The notes under the pieces: model-generated | Told to the model about the DNA's origin: nothing | Databases searched by the model: none | What the model saw: only the letters and a program-made list of their open reading frames with translations | From: an uncultured bacterium | GTDB taxonomy: Bacteria; Patescibacteriota; Minisyncoccia; Phycocordibacterales; CAIZLB01 | Length of the DNA stretch: 5,387 nt | NCBI GenBank assembly: GCA_937873535.1 | Contig: CALMYA010000015.1 | Coordinates: 1-5,387 of the forward strand | Reading direction: 5' to 3' | Program-made: the position numbers and the translations under genes | In this document: positions 1 to 5,236 of the stretch, piece by piece | Layout of the letters: each line of letters begins with the position of its first letter | Position numbering within the stretch: the stretch's first letter is position 1

Positions 1-82
1 CATATGTTTCTTTGTTCTGAATTTTGTAATATTTAAATAAAAATTGCCTCGGTATTGTAGCACAATGCTTTGCGTAAATGGA

Positions 83-117
83 AACGCCGCCGGCTCGTGT
101 GAGGAGCGGGCGGCGTT
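83..117 (-). terminator. Stem-loop terminator downstream of the 137-aa gene
   Basis: Arms 83-96 and 104-117 pair over 14 positions with one G-G mismatch (92/108) around a 7-base loop. The stem is very GC-rich and sits 18 bases past the stop codon of the minus-strand gene ending at 136. Read on the minus strand, the stem is followed by a T-rich but interrupted tail (TTTCCATTT). The position supports an intrinsic terminator for that gene; the broken T-tract makes it a weaker one. The plus-strand side has no T-tract, so it is not bidirectional. Confidence 0.6.
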
Positions 118-135
118 GTCGGCCGGGGGTAGCGG

Positions 136-549
136 CTACACCTGATCGAGAAATTCGATAGTGTGCTTGCCTGCGGCGATTTCGACACGGTATGGGAAAC
201 AAAGTTCATTGTGAAAATTGCGGTCGTCGTCGAGAGGGTAAATGTACCCGGAGAAAACGATTTTGCCGTCTTCGTCCGAAAAGTGCTCGACATCGGCGCG
301 CAGGGTTGCGTTGCCGTTCATTCTTTTGAAGTGATCCTTCATTATCGACTGTCTCGGGCCGTTCGGGAGAATTTCACGAAGAGCCCTGCCGATGTAAAGG
401 GTAATGAGATGTCTGTCGAGTGCCATCCCACCGTTGTTTGGTTTAAGGGTTCTCTCGTGGCACATGCGGACATGCTCCAGACCCTCGTCGCCGATGGGGT
501 TAAGCCGTTGAATGTGGCGGTTTGATGTAGCAGTTTGATTCGCTGACAT
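136..549 (-). CDS. Hypothetical soluble protein, 137 aa
   Basis: I do not recognise this family. The product has no signal peptide and no membrane segment, so it is probably cytoplasmic. Residues 1-40 are polar and look flexible. Residues 41-62 (MALDRHLITLYIGRALREIL region) look helical. Residues 83-135 look strand-rich and acidic, with SDEDGKIVFSGYIYPLDDD at 91-109 and a closing KHTIEFLDQV, suggesting a small beta fold. The gene ends (TAG) just before a terminator hairpin on the same strand. The ATG at 549 is used because it gives the longest frame; there is no Shine-Dalgarno sequence upstream. An open frame of 120 codons exists on the opposite strand (163-525), but it has no plausible start signal or terminator. 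Base composition is more GC-rich than the flanking non-coding DNA, consistent with real coding. Function unknown. Confidence 0.6.
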   Translation of the reverse strand: MSANQTATSNRHIQRLNPIGDEGLEHVRMCHERTLKPNNGGMALDRHLITLYIGRALREILPNGPRQSIMKDHFKRMNGNATLRADVEHFSDEDGKIVFSGYIYPLDDDRNFHNELCFPYRVEIAAGKHTIEFLDQV

Positions 550-613
550 GGTGTGATTCAGTGTTTTGTTTTGAAGGTTTCAGGGAACTTGCGTCGGTGC
601 AAATTCTGTATCA

Positions 614-641
614 AAGGTATCATTATGTGTATAAAGGTCAA
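614..641 (-). promoter_or_regulatory. Possible promoter for the 137-aa gene
   Basis: On the minus strand a TTGACC box (641-636) is followed, 16 bases on, by TACCTT (619-614), which is preceded by TGA (622-620) as in an extended -10. Transcription would start near 607 and leave a leader of about 58 bases. The -10 hexamer is poor (three of six consensus bases), so this is only a candidate. Confidence 0.3.
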
Positions 642-669
642 CTGGTTTTAAGATTTGGGGAATTTGTAT

Positions 670-709
670 AAAAATGCCCTGCCGCCCGCGATGGGGTGAG
701 GCAGGGCAT
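670..709 (-). terminator. Intrinsic terminator of the 210-aa membrane-anchored protein gene
   Basis: Perfect 10-bp arms ATGCCCTGCC (674-683) and GGCAGGGCAT (700-709) enclose a 16-base loop that can form a further CCC/GGG pairing. On the minus strand the stem is followed directly by TTTT (673-670) and ATACAAA. It lies 57 bases past the stop codon of the gene ending at 766. The stem plus U-tract is a standard Rho-independent terminator. The plus strand lacks a matching T-run. Confidence 0.8.
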
Positions 710-765
710 CTTGTTCGGAAGCATCACGAAAGTGAGGCGCCGAATGTTGTGTTTGGTAAGGCTGG

Positions 766-1398
766 CTATGGCGGCGTCAGCACAGCGTCAGCCACGCGCT
801 TAATGGTCTCTTCGTACCACATTGGCGTATAGGCTTTTCGCGATACTGCAGTTACACCTTGCTGGCCGAAGCTGTCGCCTGATATGCTCGGCGGGTAGCC
901 GATGCTGTCGTCTGGCGACAGGTCTTGGGCACCTGAAGTGGGCATTGCACCATCCAGAGTGCCGACAATTTGCTTGCCGTCAACGAGGTCTCCAACGCGA
1001 ACGGTGTCGCCCTTTATTTCAACAAAGACGTCGCCGTCTTTGGTGTGAAGGGTAAGGCGTTCAGGATGCAGGTGGTTTGCCCGCATCTGATGGTTCGTCA
1101 TGGCCTCGTAGCTCTTGATCGCCTTCGCGATTTTTTCAAGGTTGGCTGCGACCTGCGGTTTGTTCCACCAAGGTGAATCGGTTGCCGGCGCTGGCTCGGT
1201 CGGAATCTGCGACGCGACATCCGGAATGATGATGAGCGGTTTTATCTGCTTCATCTGCACTTCGGCGGCGGCGAAAGGGCTTGTCGCCCTCGTTTTAAGA
1301 CCAGGTCCATAAAGGACGAACAGGCCAAGGATCAGAAAAGCCATGAAGAGCATGCCGTTGACTGAACCGGATGGTTGGGGAGCTTTTTTTGTTTTCAT
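766..1398 (-). CDS. Hypothetical protein with one N-terminal membrane anchor, 210 aa
   Basis: Family not recognised. The protein begins with a basic stretch (MKTKK), then a hydrophobic segment at about residues 15-34 (GMLFMAFLILGLFVLYGPGL) with no signal-peptidase site that I can defend. The expected topology is N-terminus inside with some 175 residues outside the cytoplasmic membrane. Residues 60-76 are rich in Pro, Ala and Thr and look like a linker (PTEPAPATDSP), followed by a Trp pair at 77-78. Residues 82-104 look helical. Residues 112-150 look like a small beta unit (RLTLHTKDGDVFVEIKGDTVRVGDLVDGKQIVG). The remainder is Gly/Ser/Asp-rich and probably disordered. There is no cysteine. A terminator follows on the same strand, and the gene is divergent from the dihydrouridine synthase gene. 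The ATG at 1398 is the only start that precedes the basic residues of the anchor; no ribosome binding site is visible. Confidence 0.7.
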   Translation of the reverse strand: MKTKKAPQPSGSVNGMLFMAFLILGLFVLYGPGLKTRATSPFAAAEVQMKQIKPLIIIPDVASQIPTEPAPATDSPWWNKPQVAANLEKIAKAIKSYEAMTNHQMRANHLHPERLTLHTKDGDVFVEIKGDTVRVGDLVDGKQIVGTLDGAMPTSGAQDLSPDDSIGYPPSISGDSFGQQGVTAVSRKAYTPMWYEETIKRVADAVLTPP

Positions 1399-1462
1399 GC
1401 GAGTGTTGGTGTAGGGGTTGCTGTGTTGAGTTGTGCTGAGTTACAGCCGACACGTATTGAGG

Positions 1463-1518
1463 GTGCGGTCATAACCGTCATGTTCCAAAAATTAGAACCT
1501 GGCGGCTATGACCGACAC
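1463..1518. repeat. Long imperfect palindrome (structured element)
   Basis: The two halves fold on each other around position 1490. The pairings are CGGTCATA/TATGACCG (1466-1473 with 1507-1514), CCGTC/GGCGG (1475-1479 with 1501-1505, one G-U pair) and GTTC/GAAC (1482-1485 with 1495-1498), with a 9-base A/T-rich loop. Internal mismatches are small and symmetric (1x1, then 2x2). A GTG/CAC pairing (1463-1465 with 1516-1518) extends the base past one bulged A. Neither strand has a T-tract next to it, so it is not an intrinsic terminator. If the promoter at 1634-1605 is used, it lies in the 5' leader of the minus-strand gene, about 65 bases before the ATG. Alternatives are a protein-binding site, a REP/MITE-like repeat or a remnant of a mobile element. 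Confidence 0.6.
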
Positions 1519-1604
1519 TAAAACACTTCAATAAAACCTAAACATAAAATCTATCGATAATCTCGTGACCGTTTCAAAGATCTACATAAAAAGCACCTGA
1601 AAAT

Positions 1605-1634
1605 ACCATAATATATTTGAACACCCCTTGTCAA
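1605..1634 (-). promoter_or_regulatory. Candidate promoter for the membrane-anchored protein gene
   Basis: On the minus strand a perfect TTGACA (1634-1629) is followed, 18 bases on, by TATGGT (1610-1605), four of six matches to the -10 consensus. A TATTAT also lies at a 15-base spacing. Transcription would begin near 1598, giving a leader of about 200 bases that carries the palindrome at 1463-1518. The -35 box is convincing; the -10 box is moderate. Confidence 0.4.
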
Positions 1635-1694
1635 ACTTTTTAGCTATTTTAAGGCCATTTCGGGCCGTTTTCTATAAAAACATGCCAATTTTTA

Positions 1695-1703
1695 TGATAT
1701 AGT
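1695..1703 (+). promoter_or_regulatory. Extended -10 promoter directly preceding dus ATG
   Basis: The sequence TGATATAGT is a TGn motif plus the -10 hexamer TATAGT (five of six consensus bases). No good -35 hexamer is present at 17 bases, as is common with extended -10 promoters. The hexamer ends 6 bases before the ATG at 1710, so the usual start distance places the first transcribed base on or next to the A of the start codon. This predicts a leaderless mRNA and explains the absence of a ribosome binding site. Confidence 0.6.
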
Positions 1704-1709
1704 GGCGCC

Positions 1710-2855
1710 ATGTCGACCGATGATAATAAATCAGTTAATTTAGGCTTCTGGAAGAACTACACCCCCGCAGCGCTTGGCCGCCCGGCTTTCGTGCTGGCGC
1801 CGATGGCTGATGTCACCGACTGCGCCTTCCGAAAAATTATTGCAGAGCACGGCAAGCCTGATGTTCTGTGGACAGAATTCGTTTCTGCCGACGGCCTGGT
1901 GCGTGCCACTCCAGAAGGGAAGGCGAAGCTCATGCACGATCTCATTTTTGACGCGAGCATTGAGCGGCCAATTGTCGCGCAGCTTTTCGGCTCAAAGCCA
2001 GAATATATGAAGCAGGCGGCGCAGCTTGCGGCCGAGCTCGGTTTCGACGGCGTAGACATTAATATGGGATGCCCCGACAGGAGCATTGAAAAACAAAAGG
2101 CGGGCGCAGCCATGATGAAAGACCCGAAGCTCGCCCAGGAAATTATTAAGGCGGCACAAGAGGGCGCGGTGCGAAAAGCGAACGCGCAGTTTGGCGATGA
2201 CGCTGAGCTTGTTGCCGCGGGTACCAATGTGCATCTTCCTGTATCTGTTAAAACGCGCATCGGCTACAACAAAGACGAACTTGAAACATGGCTGCCCGCG
2301 TTGCTTGAAGCAAAGCCCGCTGTTATTACCATTCATGCGCGAACGCGTAAGGAAATGTCTGATGTTCCGGCACGGTGGGAGCACGTGAAGCGCGCAGTTG
2401 AAATTAGAAATGAATTTTTTAAGGAGAGAAGTGCGCAAGAGCGAACTTTGATATTCGGAAATGGCGACGTGCTTTCAGTTGCAGACGGTTTTAATAAATC
2501 GAAAGAAACAGGCGCCGATGGCGTAATGCTCGGTCGGGCGATTTTTGGGAATCCGTGGCTGTTTAAAAATATGGAAAAGGAATGCAAAAGTGCAGGCGAC
2601 AATGGGGCAATGGAAAACGAAAAATATATTCCAATAATTGAAGAAAAACTTCGCGTCATGGTCGCGCATACAAAAGAATTTGAAAAACAATTGGGTGGCA
2701 TCAAAAATTTTGCAGTGATGAAGAAACATTACAAAGCATATGTGAACGGTTTCGACGGCGCCAAAGAACTTCGCCTCGAATTAATGGAAAAGGCGGCTAC
2801 GGCGGGGGAAGTGGAGGAGGTAGTTGACAGATTTCTGGGGTGTTGTAGGGTATAG
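1710..2855 (+). CDS. dus: tRNA-dihydrouridine synthase
   Basis: The enzyme reduces specific uridines in the tRNA D-loop to dihydrouridine, using FMN and NADPH, in the cytoplasm. The N-terminal FMN-binding TIM barrel (about residues 25-290) carries the family motifs in order: APMADVTD (30-37), NMGCP (118-122) with the catalytic Cys121 that protonates the uracil, SVKTRIG (179-185) with the flavin/phosphate-contacting Lys181, ITIHART (206-212), GNGD (250-253) and GVMLGRAIFGNPWLF (271-285). Residues 305-375 form the helical tRNA-binding domain. At 381 aa it is longer than the usual 310-350; the extra length includes an insert at about 156-176, between the GCP helix and the SVKTRIG strand, and a loop at 291-303. 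The ATG at 1710 is supported by the extended -10 box ending 6 bases upstream. The subfamily (DusA, B or C) is not assigned. A perfect TTGACA lies within its last codons and may start the next transcript. Confidence 0.93.
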   Translation: MSTDDNKSVNLGFWKNYTPAALGRPAFVLAPMADVTDCAFRKIIAEHGKPDVLWTEFVSADGLVRATPEGKAKLMHDLIFDASIERPIVAQLFGSKPEYMKQAAQLAAELGFDGVDINMGCPDRSIEKQKAGAAMMKDPKLAQEIIKAAQEGAVRKANAQFGDDAELVAAGTNVHLPVSVKTRIGYNKDELETWLPALLEAKPAVITIHARTRKEMSDVPARWEHVKRAVEIRNEFFKERSAQERTLIFGNGDVLSVADGFNKSKETGADGVMLGRAIFGNPWLFKNMEKECKSAGDNGAMENEKYIPIIEEKLRVMVAHTKEFEKQLGGIKNFAVMKKHYKAYVNGFDGAKELRLELMEKAATAGEVEEVVDRFLGCCRV

Positions 2856-2856
2856 G
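2824..2856 (+). promoter_or_regulatory. Possible promoter inside the 3' end of dus
   Basis: A perfect TTGACA stands at 2824-2829, within the final codons of dus. Downstream candidates for the -10 box are TAGGGT (2846-2851, 16-base spacing, three of six matches) and TATAGG (2851-2856, four of six matches but a 21-base spacing). Neither combination is ideal. The position just before a structured, apparently non-coding stretch that ends in a strong terminator is what makes it worth recording. Confidence 0.3.
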
Positions 2857-3240
2857 TATCAGGTTGGTTTCGTTTAGTCCATCACCCCGGCACACACCCG
2901 CGATAGGACAAGATGCGATACTTTCTTGGTAAGCTCACAGAAAATGGAGCTATGTTCATAACCAAACCAGCAACAGAGTGTTCGCTGGGCGCAGGGTTCA
3001 AGACTCTGTAAGCCCTCACCGAACACACTCGAAACACGTCACCATCTCGTATGGTTGGCGTACACAGAAAAAGGGACTCCCCATGGTTTCAGATGCAAGC
3101 AGGCCCCAGCAGACCTATTCAAGAGAGCACTACTCAACATCGTGCAATCCCAAACCGTCAGCCTCCCGCCTTACACTTCCTGAGCCTCGACTCATGTCGT
3201 CCCAATCCCCAGTTCGCGAAAGCGGCTGGGGATTTTTTTA
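2856..3240 (+). ncRNA. Candidate structured non-coding RNA between dus and dnaX
   Basis: This 385-base stretch shows no convincing reading frame on either strand; one open frame (2978-3241) begins with GTG, has a low-complexity-like product and runs into the terminator. The region is richer in GC than the other intergenic DNA and contains several foldable segments. AGCTC/GAGCT pairs 2932-2936 with 2947-2951. A long hairpin spans 2978-3026, with GTGTTCG/CGAACAC outer, GGGC/GCCC middle and CAGGG/CTCTG inner arms around the loop TTCAAGA. ACCAT/ATGGT pairs 3041-3045 with 3051-3055. It ends in a strong intrinsic terminator (3204-3239). A TTGACA lies just upstream. It may be an independent RNA or a long 3' untranslated region of the dus mRNA. 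SRP RNA would be expected next to dnaX in some bacteria, but its GGAA-loop signature is not visible; tmRNA and RNase P signatures are also absent. Confidence 0.4.
3204..3239 (+). terminator. Strong intrinsic terminator upstream of dnaX
   Basis: AATCCCCAG (3204-3212) pairs perfectly with CTGGGGATT (3226-3234). A small internal loop is followed by CGC/GCG (3215-3217 with 3222-3224), closed by a GAAA tetraloop (3218-3221). Seven T residues follow at 3233-3239. It ends whatever transcript crosses 2856-3200 (the dus message or a separate RNA) and isolates dnaX as its own transcription unit. Confidence 0.9.
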
Positions 3241-3247
3241 ATTTTTA

Positions 3248-3276
3248 TTCCCATATTCCCCAAAAAATGCGACAAT
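3248..3276 (+). promoter_or_regulatory. dnaX promoter with extended -10
   Basis: TTCCCA (3248-3253) matches four of six -35 bases. After a 17-base spacer comes TGC plus GACAAT (3268-3276), an extended -10. The hexamer ends 7 bases before the ATG at 3284, so transcription should start on or beside that codon. The box sits between the terminator of the previous transcript and dnaX, as expected for a dedicated promoter. Confidence 0.55.
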
Positions 3277-3283
3277 GGGGCAT

Positions 3284-4387
3284 ATGAATAAAACTGCCGA
3301 TAAGGCTGAAAAGACAGCATCGCACCCAGCCCACACATCTCTCTACCGCACCTACCGCCCAGCGAACTTTAAAGAGGTGATAGGGCAGGAGCATGTCGTG
3401 AGCGTGCTTGAAGATGCTATAAAACAGGGTAAGGTTACGCACGCATATCTTTTTTGCGGTTCAAGAGGAACTGGAAAAACTACGGTGGCGCGCATTTTTG
3501 CCAAGGCACTCGGCACTACGGCGAACGATTTATATGAAATAGATGCGGCGTCGAATACAAGTGTTGATGATATCCGCGAACTTTCTGAAGCAGTGAACAC
3601 TATGCCGTTCGAGTCGCGCTACAAAGTATATATATTAGATGAAGTGCATATGCTTTCGAAGGCCGCGTTCAACGCATTCCTAAAAACATTAGAAGAGCCT
3701 CCGAAGCATGTCATTTTTATTTTAGCTACAACCGAAATGGAAAAGTTGCCTGATACTATTGTGTCGCGCTGCGAAACATATGTGTTTAAAAAGCCTACGG
3801 CAGAAATGCTTAAGTGTGTTGTTGTAGATGTAGCAAAAAAAGAGGGCGCTACGCTTGAGCCAGCAGCCGCCGAACTTGTGGCGTTGCTTGGCGACGGTTC
3901 GTTTAGAGATACTTTGAGTACATTGCAGAAGGTGCTGACGCTTGCAGGCGATGCAAACGGAGCAAAAGGCGGCGAAATCACCCTTTCAGAAACAGAAAAG
4001 ATAACCGGCGCGCCGAAAGCGAGCCTCGTGCTTAATTTTACCCGCGGTTTACTTACAAAAAATGCTGGTGAGGCGCTTCAGGCGTTGAACGCGGCCGCTG
4101 CTGAGAATTTAGACATGAAAGTTTTTGCCAAGCTTGCCATGATGCGTTTGCGCTACGCATTAATGAAGACAATTTCTGAACAAGAAGCAAAAGTAATGGC
4201 CTCGAATTTGTCGGCAGCCGACATAGAAGTTTTAAATGAACTGACGAAACAGGTAAGCGGCAATGAAATTGCCGACGCCTTACGGGCGATTCTTGGCACG
4301 TTTCATTCGATAGGTAAGTCGCATATAGCCAGCTTGCCGCTTGAGATTCTGGTGGCGGAGGTGTCGGGGGAGGGCGAATCTAAATAA
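3284..4387 (+). CDS. dnaX: DNA polymerase III clamp-loader subunit gamma-like (DnaX)
   Basis: DnaX is the AAA+ motor that opens the sliding clamp and loads it onto primed DNA at the replication fork. Numbered from the Met at 3284: SLYRTYRPANFKEVIGQEH near the N-terminus is the family entry motif; Walker A GSRGTGKT is at about 59-66; Walker B VYILDEVH holds Asp119/Glu120; sensor 1 ILATTE is at 146-151; the SRC arginine-finger motif is at 161-163; sensor-2-type GSFRDTLSTLQ begins at 205. Domain III helices follow to the end. Two things are odd. The four-cysteine zinc module normally placed between AKAL and EIDAASN is absent, replaced by GTTANDLY. At 367 aa the protein also lacks the tau C-terminal domains that bind helicase and polymerase, so it is gamma-like. 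An ATG at 3275 would add three residues, but it overlaps the -10 box, so 3284 is preferred. No ribosome binding site is present. Confidence 0.93.
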   Translation: MNKTADKAEKTASHPAHTSLYRTYRPANFKEVIGQEHVVSVLEDAIKQGKVTHAYLFCGSRGTGKTTVARIFAKALGTTANDLYEIDAASNTSVDDIRELSEAVNTMPFESRYKVYILDEVHMLSKAAFNAFLKTLEEPPKHVIFILATTEMEKLPDTIVSRCETYVFKKPTAEMLKCVVVDVAKKEGATLEPAAAELVALLGDGSFRDTLSTLQKVLTLAGDANGAKGGEITLSETEKITGAPKASLVLNFTRGLLTKNAGEALQALNAAAAENLDMKVFAKLAMMRLRYALMKTISEQEAKVMASNLSAADIEVLNELTKQVSGNEIADALRAILGTFHSIGKSHIASLPLEILVAEVSGEGESK

Positions 4388-4468
4388 AATAAAATGGTGA
4401 AAAGGTAGCCAACATAAAAGCTTTTTAGACTTTTCCACATAACTTTTTAGTTTTGCAAAAAATCGGCG

Positions 4469-4477
4469 TGGTATATA
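4469..4477 (+). promoter_or_regulatory. Extended -10 promoter directly preceding the HTH/LAGLIDADG-like gene
   Basis: TGGTATATA is a TGn motif plus hexamer TATATA. The hexamer ends 6 bases before the ATG at 4484, exactly the geometry seen at dus. No clear -35 box is found at 16-18 bases. A leaderless transcript is predicted. It also shows that the gene need not depend on dnaX transcription, although no terminator with a clear stem separates them. Confidence 0.55.
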
Positions 4478-4483
4478 TAGGGA

Positions 4484-5227
4484 ATGTACACCATTTCAAT
4501 ACCAAAACCATTTATACATCGGCACAACAAAGAGACGAAGGATAAAGCAATCGCCATGCGTCGGCAAGGCCGTTCCTATAGAGAAATTTTAAAGGAAATT
4601 CCGGTGGCGAAATCAACTTTGGCGTTATGGCTTAAGGAGGTAGGTCTGTCAGAGCCTCAAAACCAATACCTTACGGAGAATCGTCTTGCCGCTGTGCGAA
4701 AAGGTGGGGCGGCCAAACACAAACAAGCAGTTGAACGGAGAGAGTCTATTTATACGGAGGCTGCCAAAGAAATAGGACAGCTTACAGAAAGAGAAACATG
4801 GCTTATTGCTACTGCATTGTATTGGGCTGAAGGTACAAAAGAGAAGCATCATCACTCTGGTTCGGGGCTCGGCTTTTCTAATACTGACCCCCGAATGTTG
4901 CGCCTATTTATGTATTGGCTGATATATGTCGGCGGCATCAGTTTGGATATAATTTATTTTGAGATTTACATACACGAGAATAATAAGCATAGAGTCAAAG
5001 AAGTGCGCAAGTTCTGGTCAAAGGAATTACATGTGCCGTTTGAAAAACTTGCCATCGTGAGATACAAGACACACAAGATTCACACGAACAGAAAAAATAC
5101 CGGAGCCTTGTATAACGGCCTTGTTCAAGTTAGAGTAATGTCTAGCTCAGCCCTTGTAAGACAAATTGAGGGCTGGGTGCAGGGGATTGATGCTTTTGTA
5201 AAAAATAAAATAAGTATCAATCCTTGA
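4484..5227 (+). CDS. HTH domain protein with LAGLIDADG-like endonuclease motif
   Basis: Residues 16-53 form a homeodomain-type helix-turn-helix (KETKDKAIAMRRQGRSYREI, then VAKSTLALWLKEVGL), resembling the DNA-binding part of resolvases and transposases. A basic helical linker (about 60-95) leads to a second domain. There, TERETWLIATALYWAEGTK (101-119) has the spacing of a LAGLIDADG helix: small and aromatic residues, then Ala115-Glu116-Gly117, with Glu116 in the place of the catalytic acid. FSNTDPRMLRLFMYWL (131-146) and the end (YNGLVQVRVMSSSALVRQIEGWVQGI, 210-235) are hallmarks of a family I recall from actinobacteria and candidate-phylum bacteria, usually annotated as hypothetical or HTH protein. 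With one motif per chain it would act as a dimer, either as a nuclease or, like WhiA, as a DNA-binding regulator without cleavage. There is no intein or intron around it. The stop codon lies 9 bases before tRNA-Gln. Confidence 0.8.
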   Translation: MYTISIPKPFIHRHNKETKDKAIAMRRQGRSYREILKEIPVAKSTLALWLKEVGLSEPQNQYLTENRLAAVRKGGAAKHKQAVERRESIYTEAAKEIGQLTERETWLIATALYWAEGTKEKHHHSGSGLGFSNTDPRMLRLFMYWLIYVGGISLDIIYFEIYIHENNKHRVKEVRKFWSKELHVPFEKLAIVRYKTHKIHTNRKNTGALYNGLVQVRVMSSSALVRQIEGWVQGIDAFVKNKISINP

Positions 5228-5236
5228 CAAAGTTAT

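Larger units (their letters stand above)
1399..1709. other. Divergent intergenic region with palindrome and two outward promoters
   Basis: This 311-bp gap separates the minus-strand membrane-anchored protein gene from the plus-strand dihydrouridine synthase gene. I see no coding frame in it. From left to right it holds the leader of the minus gene, a long imperfect palindrome (1463-1518), an AT-rich stretch from about 1520 to 1700, a candidate minus-strand promoter (1634-1605) and the extended -10 box of the plus gene (1695-1703). The seven-base string CCGACAC occurs at 1447-1453 and again at 1512-1518 in the same orientation; the second copy overlaps the right arm of the palindrome. Confidence 0.7.

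Noticed and set aside
54..66. ATTGT/ACAAT inverted repeat at the left edge
   Set aside because: Five-base arms around three bases in AT-rich DNA. Expected by chance and with no neighbouring feature to support it.
33..293. 86-codon minus-strand frame overlapping the end of the 137-aa gene
   Set aside because: It runs through the terminator hairpin at 83-117 and has a Ser/Thr/Pro-rich, shadow-frame composition.
163..525. 120-codon open frame on the plus strand opposite the 137-aa gene
   Set aside because: No start signal, no promoter and no terminator on its strand. The minus-strand frame fits the downstream terminator hairpin, and its product looks more protein-like.
1616..1635. TTTGA...TCAAA inverted repeat in the divergent region
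   Set aside because: Only 5 bp per arm with a 10-base mismatched centre in AT-rich DNA, and it overlaps the candidate -35 box. Too weak to call an operator.
2992..3008. T-arm-like hairpin CAGGG-TTCAAGA-CTCTG
   Set aside because: No acceptor, D or anticodon arms can be drawn upstream or across it. It is better explained as the tip of the longer hairpin 2978-3026.
2856..3240. SRP RNA, tmRNA or RNase P RNA
   Set aside because: No GGUCAGG...GGAAG...AGCAGCC block (only AGCAGACC at 3108-3115), no tag-peptide frame with tRNA-like ends, and no RNase P core motifs (GAGGAAAGUCC or the ACAGAA...GGCUUA partner).
2978..3241. 87-codon plus-strand frame (GTG start) in the dus-dnaX gap
   Set aside because: Its end lies in the intrinsic terminator, there is no start signal, and the product has an uneven composition with no recognisable motif.
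4431..4439. TTTTCCACA, a fit to the relaxed DnaA-box consensus TTWTNCACA
   Set aside because: A single box beside dnaX. The only other fit I noticed (TGTGTATAA at 626-634) is far away and of the kind expected by chance. No cluster, DUE or dnaA/dnaN gene, so no origin is called.
5224..5229. Perfect TTGACA just before tRNA-Gln
   Set aside because: It is only 7 bases from the tRNA, so any -10 box would lie inside the tRNA gene. It cannot be the tRNA promoter.
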